From Corallium rubrum (lineage: Eukaryota; Cnidaria; Anthozoa; Scleralcyonacea; Coralliidae): DNA of 64,000 nucleotides. Location of the stretch: the NCBI GenBank assembly GCA_964035015.1, contig CAXIUP010000099.1, forward strand, positions 181,001 to 245,000. Direction: 5' to 3'. Both the position numbers and the translations under genes were made by a program. Under the pieces are notes generated by a model, which did no database searches, had not been told where the DNA came from, and saw only the letters and a program-made list of their open reading frames with translations. Shown in pieces: positions 44,378 through 55,321 of the stretch; position 1 is the first letter of the stretch; every line of letters begins with the position of its first letter.

Positions 44378-45496
44378 ATATTTTTATCTTATTATGATGA
44401 TTTTGCATTTGAGTATTTTAAGCCAGGCAATAATCTTTGTTCTTCGTTCCTCTGATCATTTTTATAATACAAGACTATTTTCTATCATAGACAACTAAAT
44501 ACAGTCAGCAAAATACCTGTGCAACAGGAATGTTCTTTGACTATTCATTGTTGGTATGCTGGCCTTGCATGAGATGCGATATTGGCGAAGGCGTTCTGGA
44601 ACCCTGTACGCGTGAAACTATATGTGTAAAGTGCATGGAGGTAAATTTTGCATGTTGGCTCTAAATTAGTTTATTAAATCTTATTGTAGAGTCGTCCGGG
44701 GAATCATCTGAAGTTTGTGGAATAATCACAATGTGTTGTTTTTGCAATATATACAGGGAGCGACGTTTTCAAGTTCAAACAGTGAAAAAGACGTTTGCAC
44801 GAATTGTACCACGTGTAATCAAATATTACTAGCGTGCAATTCAACAACAGATACAGTCTGCGAGGCCGATTCAGAGACACTGAGTTGGAAATCCACCACA
44901 ATTCTGTACCTCACAACTTCTCAGGTTAAAGGTGAGCGTCATAAATGCAGTAAATAAACAATCAAGTTTTAATTTCCATGTAACACCTGACAAAAGGAAC
45001 GTCGTGATCATAATATATCGCATAGATAAATTTTACACACCTGATCGGTGATCTCGAGTGGTGAAACATTACGAAATTTTCGAATAAGAATAGAACTAAA
45101 TTGCTATAGGATAAATATAATACGCCAATATGGCCGCCCTTTCATTGTTTTGGTAAACCAATATGGCCGACGTGACGTCAGATAAAAATTAACGATCTAT
45201 ATACGGAAGTTCTAAAAACCATTCCACTTTTGATTAAAAAAATATATTGTCACGTTACAATAAAATAATAATCAACCATAGATGATAATATGATTTTTAC
45301 TTATGAAAGTTGTGGGGTTTAATTTATTCTTGCTTTTATAGTTTCTAGGACTGAATCGAGGAGTATATTTTCCACGAAAAGTTCATCCTCGTATGACAAC
45401 ACAACAGCTAGCCGCACAAACAATTCTAATGTCTTTCGTATCGATATTCGAATTTTGTTGATGGTGTTTTGTATTATACATATTTTTGTCAGGTAA
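41288..45496 (+). CDS. TNF-receptor-like small membrane protein
   Basis: The exons are 41288-41290 (ATG only), 43840-43899, 44491-44640, 44757-44931 and 45342-45496. All introns are GT-AG, the first three in phase 0 and the last in phase 1. The ~180-residue product starts MVCSMVFVILSSLTLSACQLQ, a signal peptide. It has cysteine-rich TNFR repeats: CATGMFFDYSLLVCWPCMRC, CTRETICVKC, then CTNCTTCNQILLACNSTTDTVC. A Ser/Thr-rich stalk (STKSSSSYDNTTASRT) and a final hydrophobic stretch (ILLMVFCIIHIFV) with one Arg before the stop complete it. With no cytoplasmic death domain it should be a decoy or GPI-anchored receptor at the cell surface, if the stop is the true end. Exon 1 carrying only the start codon is unusual. 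Intron 1 (2.5 kb) is full of repeats. Confidence 0.75.
41448..41476 (-). ncRNA. Hammerhead-ribozyme-like core in intron 1
   Basis: Minus strand CTGACGA, then AGAGGGCTTCGCTC, then GAAACGTC. This is the CUGANGA - stem II - GAAA pattern of type I hammerheads from Penelope-like elements. A related plus-strand stretch lies at about 15488. Antisense to the TNF-receptor-like gene. Stem I not verified. Confidence 0.5.
42490..42548. repeat. TA microsatellite
   Basis: (TA)n of about 29 units, inside the first intron of the TNF-receptor-like gene. Confidence 0.9.
42639..42797. repeat. 159-bp palindrome (P6)
   Basis: CACAGATGATGTCACAGCGT pairs with ACGCGGCTATGACGTCATCT, and AAAGAAC with GTTCTTT. The outer arms are GTGCGTGTGTACTG and CAGTACACACGCGC. 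The centre near 42718 contains CACTCGATTTCGTCTCATGTCG, a loose version of the shared centre. Confidence 0.75.
42818..42872. repeat. TA microsatellite
   Basis: (TA)n directly after palindrome P6. Confidence 0.9.
42890..43154 (+). repeat. Palindrome-containing repeat (P7)
   Basis: The left part (AATTCATGAGCGAAACACAA) matches 38797 onwards. The palindrome at 43070-43154 has outer arms TTTACATAATTCGTGTCCGT / ACGGCCACTCATTCTGTAAA and centre GATACTCGGCTTCGCCTCGT. Confidence 0.6.
43158..43369. repeat. TA and AG microsatellites
   Basis: (TA)n at 43158-43214, then a small palindrome built on CATTAATAATTCATGAGGAAAAC and its inverse, then (AG)n at 43297-43369. Confidence 0.9.
44143..44376. repeat. ATTA and TTA microsatellites
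   Basis: (ATTA)n for about 145 bp, then (TTA)n at 44307-44376. Both lie in the intron before exon 3 of the TNF-receptor-like gene, so length change there is splice-neutral unless extreme. Confidence 0.95.
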
Positions 45497-45744
45497 TGTG
45501 ATTTGTTTTCTTTGTTGGGAATGGTTTCTAGGTTTGCCTATGACAAAAAAAGTCTTAGGCAAAAAGAATGCGTAAAACCAATGTAAGGTCTAGGGTAACA
45601 TTAATTAATCTCAAACTGAGGCTGCTGATAAAAGCAGGGCGTTCAGGAAAAAGAAGACATGATTCAGGAAAGAGAAGACATGAATTTGGATTAACTAATT
45701 TTAGAATAACGATGATTCGAATTGGTTACGGCTGTGTCTCTGTG

Positions 45745-46110
45745 GAAGTAGCAGTCAGTAGTAGACTGCCAGACTAGCACTCAGTAGTAGAATGCCGGAC
45801 TAGCGGTCAGTATATAGCCAGCAAACTGCCGGACTAGCAGCCAGTGGTAGATAGACTTCCGGAGTAGCAGTCAGTAGCAAACTGTCAGACTAGCAGTCAG
45901 TTGCAGACCGTCAGCCTAGCAGTCAGTTGTAGACTGCCAGAATAGCAGTCAGTAGCAGATAATAGAAAAAGTACAGGCTGTACTAAACTAGCAATCAGTA
46001 GCAAACTAGCAGTTAGTAGCCGACTAGCAGTCAGCTAGTAGCATACAGATTAGTCAGTAGTATGCATATACTAGCAGCCAGTAGCAGAATCACCAGCAGT
46101 AAATAGCAAA
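45745..46110. repeat. ~30-bp minisatellite
   Basis: Degenerate tandem copies of GACTAGCAGTCAGTAGCAGA with spacers CTGCCAGACTAG or CTGTCAG. The units drift toward the 3' end. It lies ~250 bp after the stop of the TNF-receptor-like gene. Confidence 0.85.
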
Positions 46111-47080
46111 CTAACACTATAATTTTAACTGTAAAGTGACGTACATTTACCATGTAATTTCCTAAAAGCAAAACAATTAGTATCTCTACTTCTTTAAACT
46201 AGCAACATAATAATATTTAGTTTCCATGCTGACATAATGACGGTTGTAGTTTGGACAATGTTGTGCCCAGAGCCTTTGGACAGAGGCGATGGTTGCTTTG
46301 GCTGGACAAAAGTACCCACGCTCTAGGTACAAGATTATAATAATTTGGCTAGTTGTTTACGCGCTTATAACAGTCTCCGGCAATTGCTATTAATAACTAT
46401 ATCAATTAAACAGAGTTATATCTGGTCAAATTTTCATTCCTGAATGCCTGCATATTACAAAAAAATATTCTTGATAATTGACATTTTACTTTACTTTCTG
46501 AAATAGAGAAAATATGCACTGGCCTCCTTCAACTTTAAGTATAATGGCTCTTAAACTGGAAGGGAAGACGAAAGGAAATTTTATGACCTAAAAGGTTGGA
46601 ATATCTATATATATAGCCGACTGATTTTATATTGTTCTTGCTAATTTTTTTGCAAGTTGTGTTGAAAGAGAAATGTTGCATTCTGCTGTTAAATGGTTCC
46701 AGGTAAGGTTCTTTGTGGTGCCAACAAAAATGTTTATTAATATCTGAACAGGTAGAAATTTTTCAAATTATTTTTATAATTTAGCCCTAAGTAAAGAAGA
46801 AGTACATGTTATTTGTTTAATTCAAAAAAGTCTTTTCATAAGAAAGAGTTTCAGAGAAAAGGATACGACTTTTCAGGAATTGAATATTTTATTTTGTCTG
46901 ATTAGACAGATATTATTACTCTCTATAATCTCGACAACTTACTTTTGTTTGCAAAAACATTTTACTTTGGGATTTTTTCGAAATGCATATAATTCCTAAA
47001 ATCTCCTTTTCTATATTAACTATATGAGCTTCTAAGCGGAGCCTTTGAAATATTACTGCCAAAACTAATCCTTATGAGCG
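46111..47080. other. No gene recognised
   Basis: A+T-rich DNA without long frames, repeat ends or RNA gene signatures that I can see. Confidence 0.45.
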
Positions 47081-47084
47081 AGCT

Positions 47085-47765
47085 CACGCCTGTATTCTAA
47101 AGACTCTCTCACACTCACACCCAATGAGTGGTCCCTCCACTCAATAAGTGCAACTGAACACTCAATGAGTCTCCACTAACTCTCACTGAGTATGAGGCTA
47201 CACTCAAACTCTAACCATTCAATTGAATGTTGGAGAGTGAGTGTAGTTTCATACTCAGTGGGGGTGTGCACAGACTCATCTCAATGAGTCTCCAACTCAC
47301 CCTCACTGAGTATGAGACTTTATAAAATAACATGTATACTACGCAAGCCCTGATTGGTCAATTGTGGTGTTTGCATCAGAGTATCCGAACACGGAAAATT
47401 CCCGCCAAAACGATTTTTTGAAAATGTCGGACACTATATCATATTCACTTGTGCTTATTTTATAAAAGAAATACCAAATGGTCTTTCCGTGTTTGGAGAC
47501 TCTTATCCAAACACTTGGGAAATTGCTCGACTTTCGAAACGCTAAAAACACTCGCCTACGGCTCGTGTTTTGTTACGCTTTTCTCCAGTCTCGCAATTTC
47601 CCCCGTGTTTGGATAAGAGTATCCAAACACGGAAAACCATTTGGTATTTCTTTAATACTCACTCTCTAACCATTCGATTGAATGGTTGGAGAGTGAGTGT
47701 AGTCTCATACTCAGTGAGGGTGAGTGTTGACTTGCACTCATTGAGTGTGAGTGAGCTTTTAGAAT
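47085..47765. repeat. CACTCA/TGAGTG inverted repeat hosting another element
   Basis: Copies of CACTCAATGAGT, CTCACTGAGTATGAG and CTAACCATTCAATTGAATG-like mirrors occur at 47090-47315 and 47660-47760. They are split by the palindrome-ended element P8. Confidence 0.65.
47315..47651 (+). mobile_element. Palindrome-ended element (P8)
   Basis: The left end ACTTTATAAAATAACAT, with ATTGG at 47353-47357, is mirrored by CTTATTTTATAAA at 47453-47465. Next comes a 184-bp palindrome (47468-47651) centred on ACACTCGCCTACGGCTCGTG. The left side carries AGAGTATCCGAACACGGAAA, which recurs in the palindrome arm as AGAGTATCCAAACACGGAAA. Confidence 0.7.
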
Positions 47766-48447
47766 AATTACGCCTGTACAAGCTAGGCGTAAATTTGTCA
47801 CACGAATGCCTGACGTCAGAGATGGTATAAGTACTGTGGGTATGAGTGACCTTTGACTACTTATCGCTAAAGATGAATTCCCCACGAGATTTAATTAATT
47901 TTACAGTAGGAGAATGTAATATTTATCCTAACACTAATTTGCATTTATACAAAGAATATTTACACCCAGTACTAATTTCACAACAGTACTGCACATCCTT
48001 TCTAATCAAAGTTAATTACCCTAATAGGTCTCTAATAACTATGTTTAAATAAACAGGGGCCAATCTACTACTAAGGTCACTCATCCCAACGTTACTGGTA
48101 TTGTCGGATCTTACTGGGATAACAATTGGTGATTTGACGTATTTCCGTATGGAACCTTATACAGTGATACCTGATAATATTTTTTATAGAAACACGAAAA
48201 TCATGAAAAATTTGAATTCTTCTCATTACACAATAAGCTTCATTTTTCCACAAGGGCAATCATTACTTGTTTGACTGCAAAGTCGTATACTTTTCAAAAA
48301 TCTAAATGTTGTAGAGAAATAATAGTAATTATTAATAATTAATAATAATAACAATTTTTCGAACACTAACCGGCGAGTTATACTATTTACATGTATTGAT
48401 TACTATAGAGAGTGATTATTATAGAGAGATGTGCGATAAGGTGAAAT

Positions 48448-48484
48448 TAACATTTGTCAAGAAACCTGCATCAGGTTTCTTGAT
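48448..48484. terminator. Short perfect hairpin
   Basis: CAAGAAACCTG-CAT-CAGGTTTCTTG is an 11-bp stem with a 3-base loop followed by ATTATTG. In a bacterial genome it would look like a terminator. Here its role is unknown. Confidence 0.4.
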
Positions 48485-48579
48485 TATTGTATAGTGGTGC
48501 ATTTATTTTTCTACATTCATTTAACCTAATTAAAGTGCTTAGTATGAAACGAAAATTAAGTCTGTGCAAGAACACTTAA

Positions 48580-48955
48580 AATGATAGAGTAACATATTTT
48601 GCAGTTTTTGCTTCCTTGCTTCGTTCTTGAGATATTTCAGTGTTTGATATGCATTAATTAAACATGTTGACATCACACTTGCATAGTGAGTTATATATCT
48701 TTGATATTGTCAAATATAAACACTTGGAAATCTACATGTTTAGTATTCTGGACCAAACACACCGACACGTTTCCTTCGAATGAATTTGGTTTAACAATAT
48801 CAGAGATACATAACTTTTTTTGATAACTCATTATGCATATATGATGTCAGAATGTTTAGTTTTGCATATGAAATAAACTAATATATCTCAAGAACGAAGC
48901 AAGGAAACGAAAAACTGCAAAAGATGCTACTCTATCATTTTAAGTGTTCTTTCAA
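48580..48955. repeat. ~375-bp palindrome
   Basis: GAACACTTAAAATGATAGAG..TGCTTCCTTGCTTCGTTCTTG on the left mirrors CAAGAACGAAGCAAGGAAAC..CTCTATCATTTTAAGTGTTC on the right. The centre near 48760 lacks the CCTACGG motif. Probably a foldback MITE. Confidence 0.75.
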
Positions 48956-49195
48956 ATGAGACAAATTTAATTGTAACGAAAAGTTTAGCTGAGAAACCAT
49001 ACACATCATTTTTTATCAAAATACTTAGTCTACTTTTATAGAAGCCCTCGTTTTGTATACATCTGATCTGTTGAGGTGTTTGTCTATTATGCACTCCTGG
49101 GAGTAATTATAGTAATTCTGTCGAATTTTTTTAATGTGAAATACAGTACATAGAACGTTGTTGTAAATTTGGAGCAGTTTAAAGTGTCTATTCAT

Positions 49196-49586
49196 CCAAT
49201 TATAAATAAACTGTCTTCCTGTCTTCTATGCACGCTCTAATTGGCCAGACCCCGTGCCTTTATAAAAGTATGAAATCATGAACGATGTAAGATGGCGCAA
49301 GATGGCGTCACCTAACGTGAAAAGTCAGCCAGTTTTCAAAACGGTACAACTGTTTTCTTCAACTTGTTTTTTTCTTCTTCAATTCGTTTTATAAAACAAA
49401 TAAAATATATCGCTACTGTGCATAATTATGTATTTTTATAAAGGTACGTTTGACGTCATTTGAACACGAAAGAAATGTAAAGGCTATCGCCTCGTGCCTC
49501 TACTCAACTTCTTTCGTGTTCAAATAACGTCAAGCGTACCTTTATAAGAATACATATGCACGGAATTTTATACCGTTTTATTTGTT
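49196..49586 (+). mobile_element. Palindrome-ended element (P9)
   Basis: Sibling of 10451-10829. CTATGCACGCTCTAATTGGC near the left, paired ATGGCGCAAG/ATGGCGTCAC, then TTTTATAAAACAAATAAAAT, and a palindrome (about 49395-49586) centred on AAGGCTATCGCCTCGTGCCT with arms CGTTTGACGTCATTTGAACA. Confidence 0.65.
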
Positions 49587-49895
49587 ACATATATATCATG
49601 TTACTGATGGGTTCCATGTAAAGCCATATAGTTGAATAATATGTTTTGATCTGAGCTTGTATTTATTTCTATATCAAAGTTTGTAATGTGTCAATAAAGT
49701 AGGCATAATTTGCATACACACAGTGTTCTGTTGTAGGAGAAGTATTACACAATTGTCACGGTAATGGCCTACGTGACTGGTATATTCTATATTTTTTCAT
49801 TTTGCCATTAAAACTTTCAAGCAGTTTTAGAATGATTTGGCGGGAGTCGTAATGAAACGAGGAAACGTAGTACCAAGACGAAAAGCATTTTATTA

Positions 49896-49927
49896 GACGT
49901 TTCGGTTCAAACTTGAACCATCATTAG
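49896..49927 (-). ncRNA. Hammerhead-like core, mutated
   Basis: Minus strand CTAATGA, hairpin GGTTCAAGTTTGAACC, GAAACGTC. The core G of CTGATGA is A here, which should abolish cleavage. Counterpart of the intact core at 50853-50888. Confidence 0.55.
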
Positions 49928-50147
49928 TAAAGTAATTACAATTGAGCGTGCAAGCTTTTATATTAGATAAAGCGGAAATGAATAAGTAGTAACATGAATA
50001 GTGAACAATGGAAATAATTATGGAAATAAGCAAATCTTATGGAAATAAGCAAATAGGGATAGACAATGGCTGAAAATTAAGTGACGGAGAATCACGAGGA
50101 ATCAAAAGACTCGTGAATCAAAAAGTCAAGCTCATTAGATGATCTAC

Positions 50148-50435
50148 TTAATATAGAAAAATCTTCAAAGGACAGGGCGTGACCAGTTTGCCTTTAATTG
50201 TTTCTCCCTTCTTGTTAACACCTAAATGCTCTTTCTGTCGAACAACAAAATGGCGAGACGTTTTGCCAAAAAAGGTAGCACTGCAGCTGCCACACTTAAA
50301 TACATAAATGACAGATGAGCACATGTGTGTAAGGATACGATCCTCAAAGGGAGTGGTTTTTAAACCCGCTAAGCGTAATGACATTTTTTTTCCTTTTAAG
50401 GATCGTATCCCTACACAAATTTGCTCATCTGTCAT
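50148..50435 (-). pseudogene. GIY-YIG endonuclease fragment (inverted copy)
   Basis: The frame has CSSVIYVFKCGSCSATFFGK, then RHFVVRQKEHLGVNKKGE. It matches the plus copy but has FFG in place of YIG. It loses about a dozen residues after KGETIKG, and then shifts frame. A dead copy. Confidence 0.7.
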
Positions 50436-50817
50436 TTATTTATTTAAGTGTGGTAGCTGCAGTGCTACCTATATTGGCAAAACGTCTCGCCATTTTATTG
50501 TTCGACAGAGAGAACATTTTGGTGTTAACAAGAAGGGAGAAAAAATTAAAGGTTATGCTTCGGCCGTTAGAGATCATCATTTGCAAACTGGTCACGCCCT
50601 GTCCTTTGAGGATTTTTCTATATTAAGTAGATCATCTAATGAGCTTGACCTTTTGATTCATGAGAGTCTTTTGATCCATCGTGATTCTCCGTCACTTAAT
50701 TTTCAGCTATCGTCTATCCCTATTTGCTTAATTATTTCCATAATATTTGCTTATTTCCATAATTATTTTCATTGTTCACTATTCATGTTATTACTTACTC
50801 ACTTCCTCTTTTTCTAA
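50308..50817 (+). pseudogene. GIY-YIG endonuclease domain of a Penelope-like element
   Basis: VIYLFKCGSCSATYIGKTSR gives the GIY and YIG blocks. VRQREHFG gives the catalytic Arg, and NELDLLIHESLL the Glu, with LNFQ at the end. This is the C-terminal nuclease that nicks DNA for target-primed reverse transcription. The domain seems intact, but the RT upstream is missing and the first ~40 residues come from the inverted junction. Residues after ~128 are probably untranslated tail. Confidence 0.75.
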
Positions 50818-50852
50818 TATAAAAGCTTGCACGCTCAATTGTAATTACTTTA

Positions 50853-50888
50853 CTGATGATGCATGGTTCAAGTTTGAACCGAAACGTC
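50853..50888 (+). ncRNA. Hammerhead ribozyme-like core
   Basis: CTGATGA (50853-50859), a perfect 7-bp stem II GGTTCAA/TTGAACC (50865-50880) and GAAACGTC (50881-50888). All core bases of a hammerhead are present. The short ACGT stem III is the form known from Penelope-like elements, thought to act best as dimers. Located in the element's tail, as expected for that family. Confidence 0.65.
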
Positions 50889-51509
50889 TAATAAAATGCT
50901 TTTCGTCTTGGTATTACGTTTCCTCATTCAAGCAGTTTATAGGAAAAGAGGGAAAGAAACACAAATGCATATCTTGGTGTCATCGTCTTTACCATTTTAA
51001 AAATACAAACTTTTATGGCAATAAAATTAAAACGATATAAATAAAAAATATTTTGGCATTCAATTATTCAATTTACATAGAATCCATATTAGTAATATCG
51101 TATTTGGGATTATAGACACTTTAAATTACTATAGTTATTAATAATAACATTTCTTATGTCATGTAGTTTTATCTTTTCATAACCAAAGAGTGGTATACGT
51201 ACATTATGTTAACCATCTAAAAATATTACAACTTGTTGCAGTTTATACAATACTTGAACTATATGGTTATTGTGTCTAAGCAGCATTGTTGGATCAACAA
51301 TATTGCTCTTCTTTGTTTCACTGAACGATATTGTTTAGCAATAATGTTTCAACAGTATTGTTCGAGGTTGTTGGAAATTTATATTAGGTGCAGGCATATT
51401 TACAGTTTACTGCTGTTGACATGCTGCCTTGTATTAATTTGTTGGCAACTTATTACCGCATTGAAGAATGAACAATGCACCGTGTTCGTAAAGATGGCTC
51501 CAGTCAACG

Positions 51510-51909
51510 TCGTACCCAGGGCCATTTGTAGGGAACTGGACCAAGATGCCGGAGAATAAAAACAAAATGGCGGGAACAAATGGCCCTGCTGGAGGTTAGG
51601 CTATCTCAGCCGCTGATTGGTCAAGAGATTATTGCATAAATTGTATGGTGTGATTTTGTTTGTTTTTTTAAAATTGTATTTTGGCCATGTCAGGTTGGTC
51701 TTGCCCAAGGCGCGGGAAATTATATTTAAACCATGCAATAATTACGTGTAATTAGGTATAATTACTGTGTAAAGGACTGAGTTCTAGTTAAAAAAATGCG
51801 TAATGCACTGCGCATTTTGAGCTAGCCTCCACCAGGGCCATTTGTTCCCGCCATTTTGTTTTTATTCGCAATCTTGGCCCAGTCCCTTACAAACGGCCCT
51901 GGGTACGAG
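51510..51909. mobile_element. 400-bp MITE
   Basis: CGTACCCAGGGCCATTTGTA at the left is mirrored at 51885-51909. ACAAAATGGCGGGAACAAAT is mirrored by ATTTGTTCCCGCCATTTTGT. ATTGG occurs inside. No open frame. Confidence 0.8.
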
Positions 51910-51924
51910 GTTGTGCTCCAGTTT

Positions 51925-53040
51925 ATATTCTTTTATGCCGTGCATTTAGAGTAGCTTTTATAATCGAAAAGAACATGATGCATGCAGGATCGAGGCTGGA
52001 AAGGTTAATATAAATGCGCATATAAAAGAATATAAATTGGCGGCCATCTTTAGAATACGGTGTATGTTGTAAGATTTTATTTTCTAACCGCGTGACAGAG
52101 AAGACTAGATCGAGCAACTCTGTATTGCTTGGAAAATGAAGCCAGAATCTAAGTAAACGATTACTAAGGGACCAACTGCATATGTGAAATGATGTTACGA
52201 GATTTGTTCTCTTTCTTTTTCTTCCCCTTTTCGCTTTTTACGGCATTGTTCCCCAAATTTTCCATCTTTACTTTGAGCTACTTGAATTTCCTCATTTGCC
52301 TGATTGGTGCCATTAGGAAGGGACCAAATCGACATTTTATGAGCGCTTTATTTTCTGATCCCAACAATGAGTTACTCGATCCAGGCTTTTTTTATCAATG
52401 CTGTTAACTCGTTTCTGCATTAGTAGAATATGCAATGTAATATATATATTACATTTTGCTAGGGAATAATATATATGGGGAAATTACGTGATAATTAAGT
52501 ACTTCTATTGTATGATGTTTCTTGTTTTGTAATGCTCTATTTTGATGTAGTTTGGCGGCTTGTTTGGCCGCCTTTATGCAGAGCAGCTGTTTCTTAACTC
52601 AGTATACGTTACTGTAAGTGAACGATGCTTACATTGTAAGCCTCATTTACTGATAAAACATTGATGAAATCAATTTAGCGATTTGCGAAACCAGTAATAA
52701 TTCGTTTATTACAAATTATAGGTGTAGGAGTTGGGGAATCAGGGAACTGCCACAAAATCTTGAAAAATTAAAAGTTCACTTTTCGTTGAGAATTTCAGGC
52801 AATTGTGATGTGTATTGCTGTAAAATGTTAAGAAAAATTCATATACCTTGAAGTAAATGACTGAAAATATGACTTAAAAATCTGTATTTGGCTTTTCATT
52901 TTTTGGGGGAAACCCTTGCCTCCTAAACAGAACTGGATTGCTACGCCTATGTCACGTATTAAATTAAGTATTAGATATTTAGACCTATGATATGATCTGC
53001 TATAATTTCAATAATTTTTGTTCATGTCTTACTTTGTAAA
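51925..53040. other. No gene recognised
   Basis: A+T-rich stretch with a 72-codon frame at 52189 whose phenylalanine-rich start looks like chance. No repeat ends seen. Confidence 0.45.
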
Positions 53041-53059
53041 TATATACCAATTAAGTAAT

Positions 53060-53215
53060 GTTTACAACAAGGCCGCGAGTGTTGTAAACAACTTGTTAAA
53101 TGAACGAATAGTAAAAATCCCTTTGGGATATTGAGATGCTAATTAGTTACAAGCACTAGTGGTTGTATCAGAAGAGTATACACCCACTAGTGGTTGTAAG
53201 TAATTAGCATCATTG
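53060..53215. repeat. Two small palindromes
   Basis: GTTTACAACAAGGCCGCGAGTGTTGTAAAC near 53060-53090, and GCTAATTAGTTACAAGCACTAGTGG with its mirror ending TAAGTAATTAGC (53135-53212). Confidence 0.65.
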
Positions 53216-53619
53216 GTTTTAGTTTGTATGGGGTTTACAGGGGTAACATGTGACGTAATTTCTGAAATTGGATTGGCTGCAAAACTCATGAATCAGTAAT
53301 GAATTTCACAAGCTTATATACTTTCAAGCTTACAAAGACAATATTTTTACTTAAAGTAAAAATGATGAAAAATTAGAACAATGATATTTAAAAGATAATT
53401 TAAATGATAAGTTAAAGTTTTGTTAAAGGAATATGTTGATTATTTTAATGTTCTATATTGAATAAAGGAGGAATATTTCCAAAGCTTCTTGAAGTTGTAT
53501 TCGATGCGTAAAAGGTGTTTTTTTTCAAGAGTCAAGAGTCACTACCACCACCCCTAACATGCATTCTTTCTAAAAACTACACAAAACCTTGACTAGCAAC
53601 TTTCACACATACTAATATA

Positions 53620-55321
53620 GAGGGTCCCCCATACTTTTCGCGTGAAGCGTGATTGGGTTATTTTACTTACCCGTGAAACGTGATCGATGATTTTTTTAAT
53701 CCGTGATTCGTGATCGTAAGGTTTCAAATCTTTTTACGTGCATGTGAAAGTAACTTTTGATTTAACTGTGACCCGTGAATGAAAGCTAGAATTAAGCGTG
53801 ATTCGTGAATCGTCTGATTTGCGTGAACAGCTTTTTTAGGATTTATGGAATTTCTGTTGTTTGTCGTGTCTGTCTTCGAACAGTTGAACCGGAATTCCAT
53901 GTACTTGATGTAATGTGAAATTTAATGCACCGATTCCTGATTAACACTGGACGATCGCGAATTGCGCGCACATTAAACTCCAAGTAACGATTGGGTGAAG
54001 CCAAATTTCCGGCCGCTGGGGGTAGCCATTATCCACTGAACGTATGAAGTACACAATGAAAAACTGAAAACCCGCTGCAAAAAACAACTAGAAAATTTAC
54101 GAAGAAGCTAGTACGTATTGTTGTTATCGGCCTTGTACCTGAACTATTTCTACCCATGAAAATGGATTGATCGACGAAATATCTCATATCTGCCGAACAC
54201 TGAAGCAAAATTCGAGTCCGAAACTCGTACAGAAAATGCAGGTTTTTCTTCATTTTTCTTTCTTAATTTTCACATGCCTCGGTTTCCTTTGTTCTTTCGG
54301 GGAATATATTCAATAGCCCCGGAAAACAATAGATTAATATTCCCCTCTAATATTCCCCTCAATATTTCTTTTCTATTGTGACTCCTGTCAACTTCGCCCA
54401 TGTGAAAATTAAGACGTTAGCCCTCGGTGAATAAATCACATATCCCCTCGTGGCCTCAAAATAACCTATACTTATATTGAACAATTCAAGGTTGTCATGC
54501 CAAGAATTAGTAATAATATTAAAGCAAAATTATAGCTTTAACTCAAGTTTCAATTGTGGAAATGCTAAATCTGACATTTTGCGATACGAAGAGTAACTCC
54601 AGAAGCTTCCAGAGCTGTAATTACACCTGACATCATACACGAGGCGTGTGTGGTCTGGGGCACAGGCTACTGGTAACGCGCATTTTGTAGGTTTTTTCCT
54701 ACTGAAAATTGAGAGATTTAAAACTCAACTGTTGTTATAAACAAACCCTTCATTTTAAACCTGGGATTCTTATGTATTTTCTTTATACTTGTCTAAACCA
54801 TGGCAATTTTGGTTGCGTATTGTTGACTTTCATTTCAGAGCTTATATTTTTTACTGTTTTTCTTGTTTTTACTCGTCGTGTCAGTATTCGCCTACTCTAC
54901 GGTATATTGGAATTTGATTTAAGCCTGAAAGTGGTTTGATTGTATTCCAGACAATTGTACTCGTCAAGTGGAGACCTTCAGGCTTCAAAGTGTTGACACA
55001 AAGATAATAAAAAGCGACGCAAATTTGCATGATCGCAGTGTAAACAGACCTTTACAATGGACTGCAAGGACTGAAAGAAATCCTTCAAACTTGCTGCATC
55101 CTGCTGAGATTGAAGAGAAAGTTTTCGAGAACGCGAAATATTATTAATCGGTCAGATAATGCGAAATATTAATCCGTGAATTTCTTTTGTATTTTTACGT
55201 GAATTGTGATTGCCTCAATTTTTGTGTGAACGTGAAAGAGTTTTTGCGATTTCTCGTGACTCGTGAAAAGACAAAATATTTTTACGTGAATGCATTTTGT
55301 GAAGGGGTATAGGGAACCCTC
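53620..55321. mobile_element. 1.7-kb element with GAGGGTCCC ends
   Basis: GAGGGTCCCCCATAC at the left and GTATAGGGAACCCTC at the right are imperfect inverses. AATATA on both sides (53614-53619, 55322-55327) is a 6-bp target duplication. Both sub-terminal regions are packed with CGTGA-based repeats (CGTGATTCGTGAATCG). No long open frame, so non-autonomous. Confidence 0.75.

Larger units (their letters stand above)
49853..50928. mobile_element. Head-to-head Penelope-like element 3' ends
   Basis: Two inverted copies meet near 50390. Each carries, reading outward, a GIY-YIG endonuclease end, ~130 bp of tail, GCTTGCACGCTCAATTGTAA, a hammerhead-like core and GTCTAATAAAATGCTTTTCG. Penelope-like elements are known for inverted partial copies and ribozymes in their terminal repeats. 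No reverse-transcriptase part remains. Confidence 0.75.

Noticed and set aside
45745-46110. Tandem repeats as a CRISPR or coding repeat protein
   Set aside because: Units are degenerate, spacing is irregular and stop codons occur in all frames; a minisatellite fits better.
47354-47669. Overlapping 60-70-codon frames on both strands
   Set aside because: They arise from the palindrome at 47468-47651, whose arms encode mirrored peptides.
54029-54253. 74-codon minus-strand frame inside the 1.7-kb element
   Set aside because: No recognisable transposase motif, short, and similar in length to chance frames nearby.
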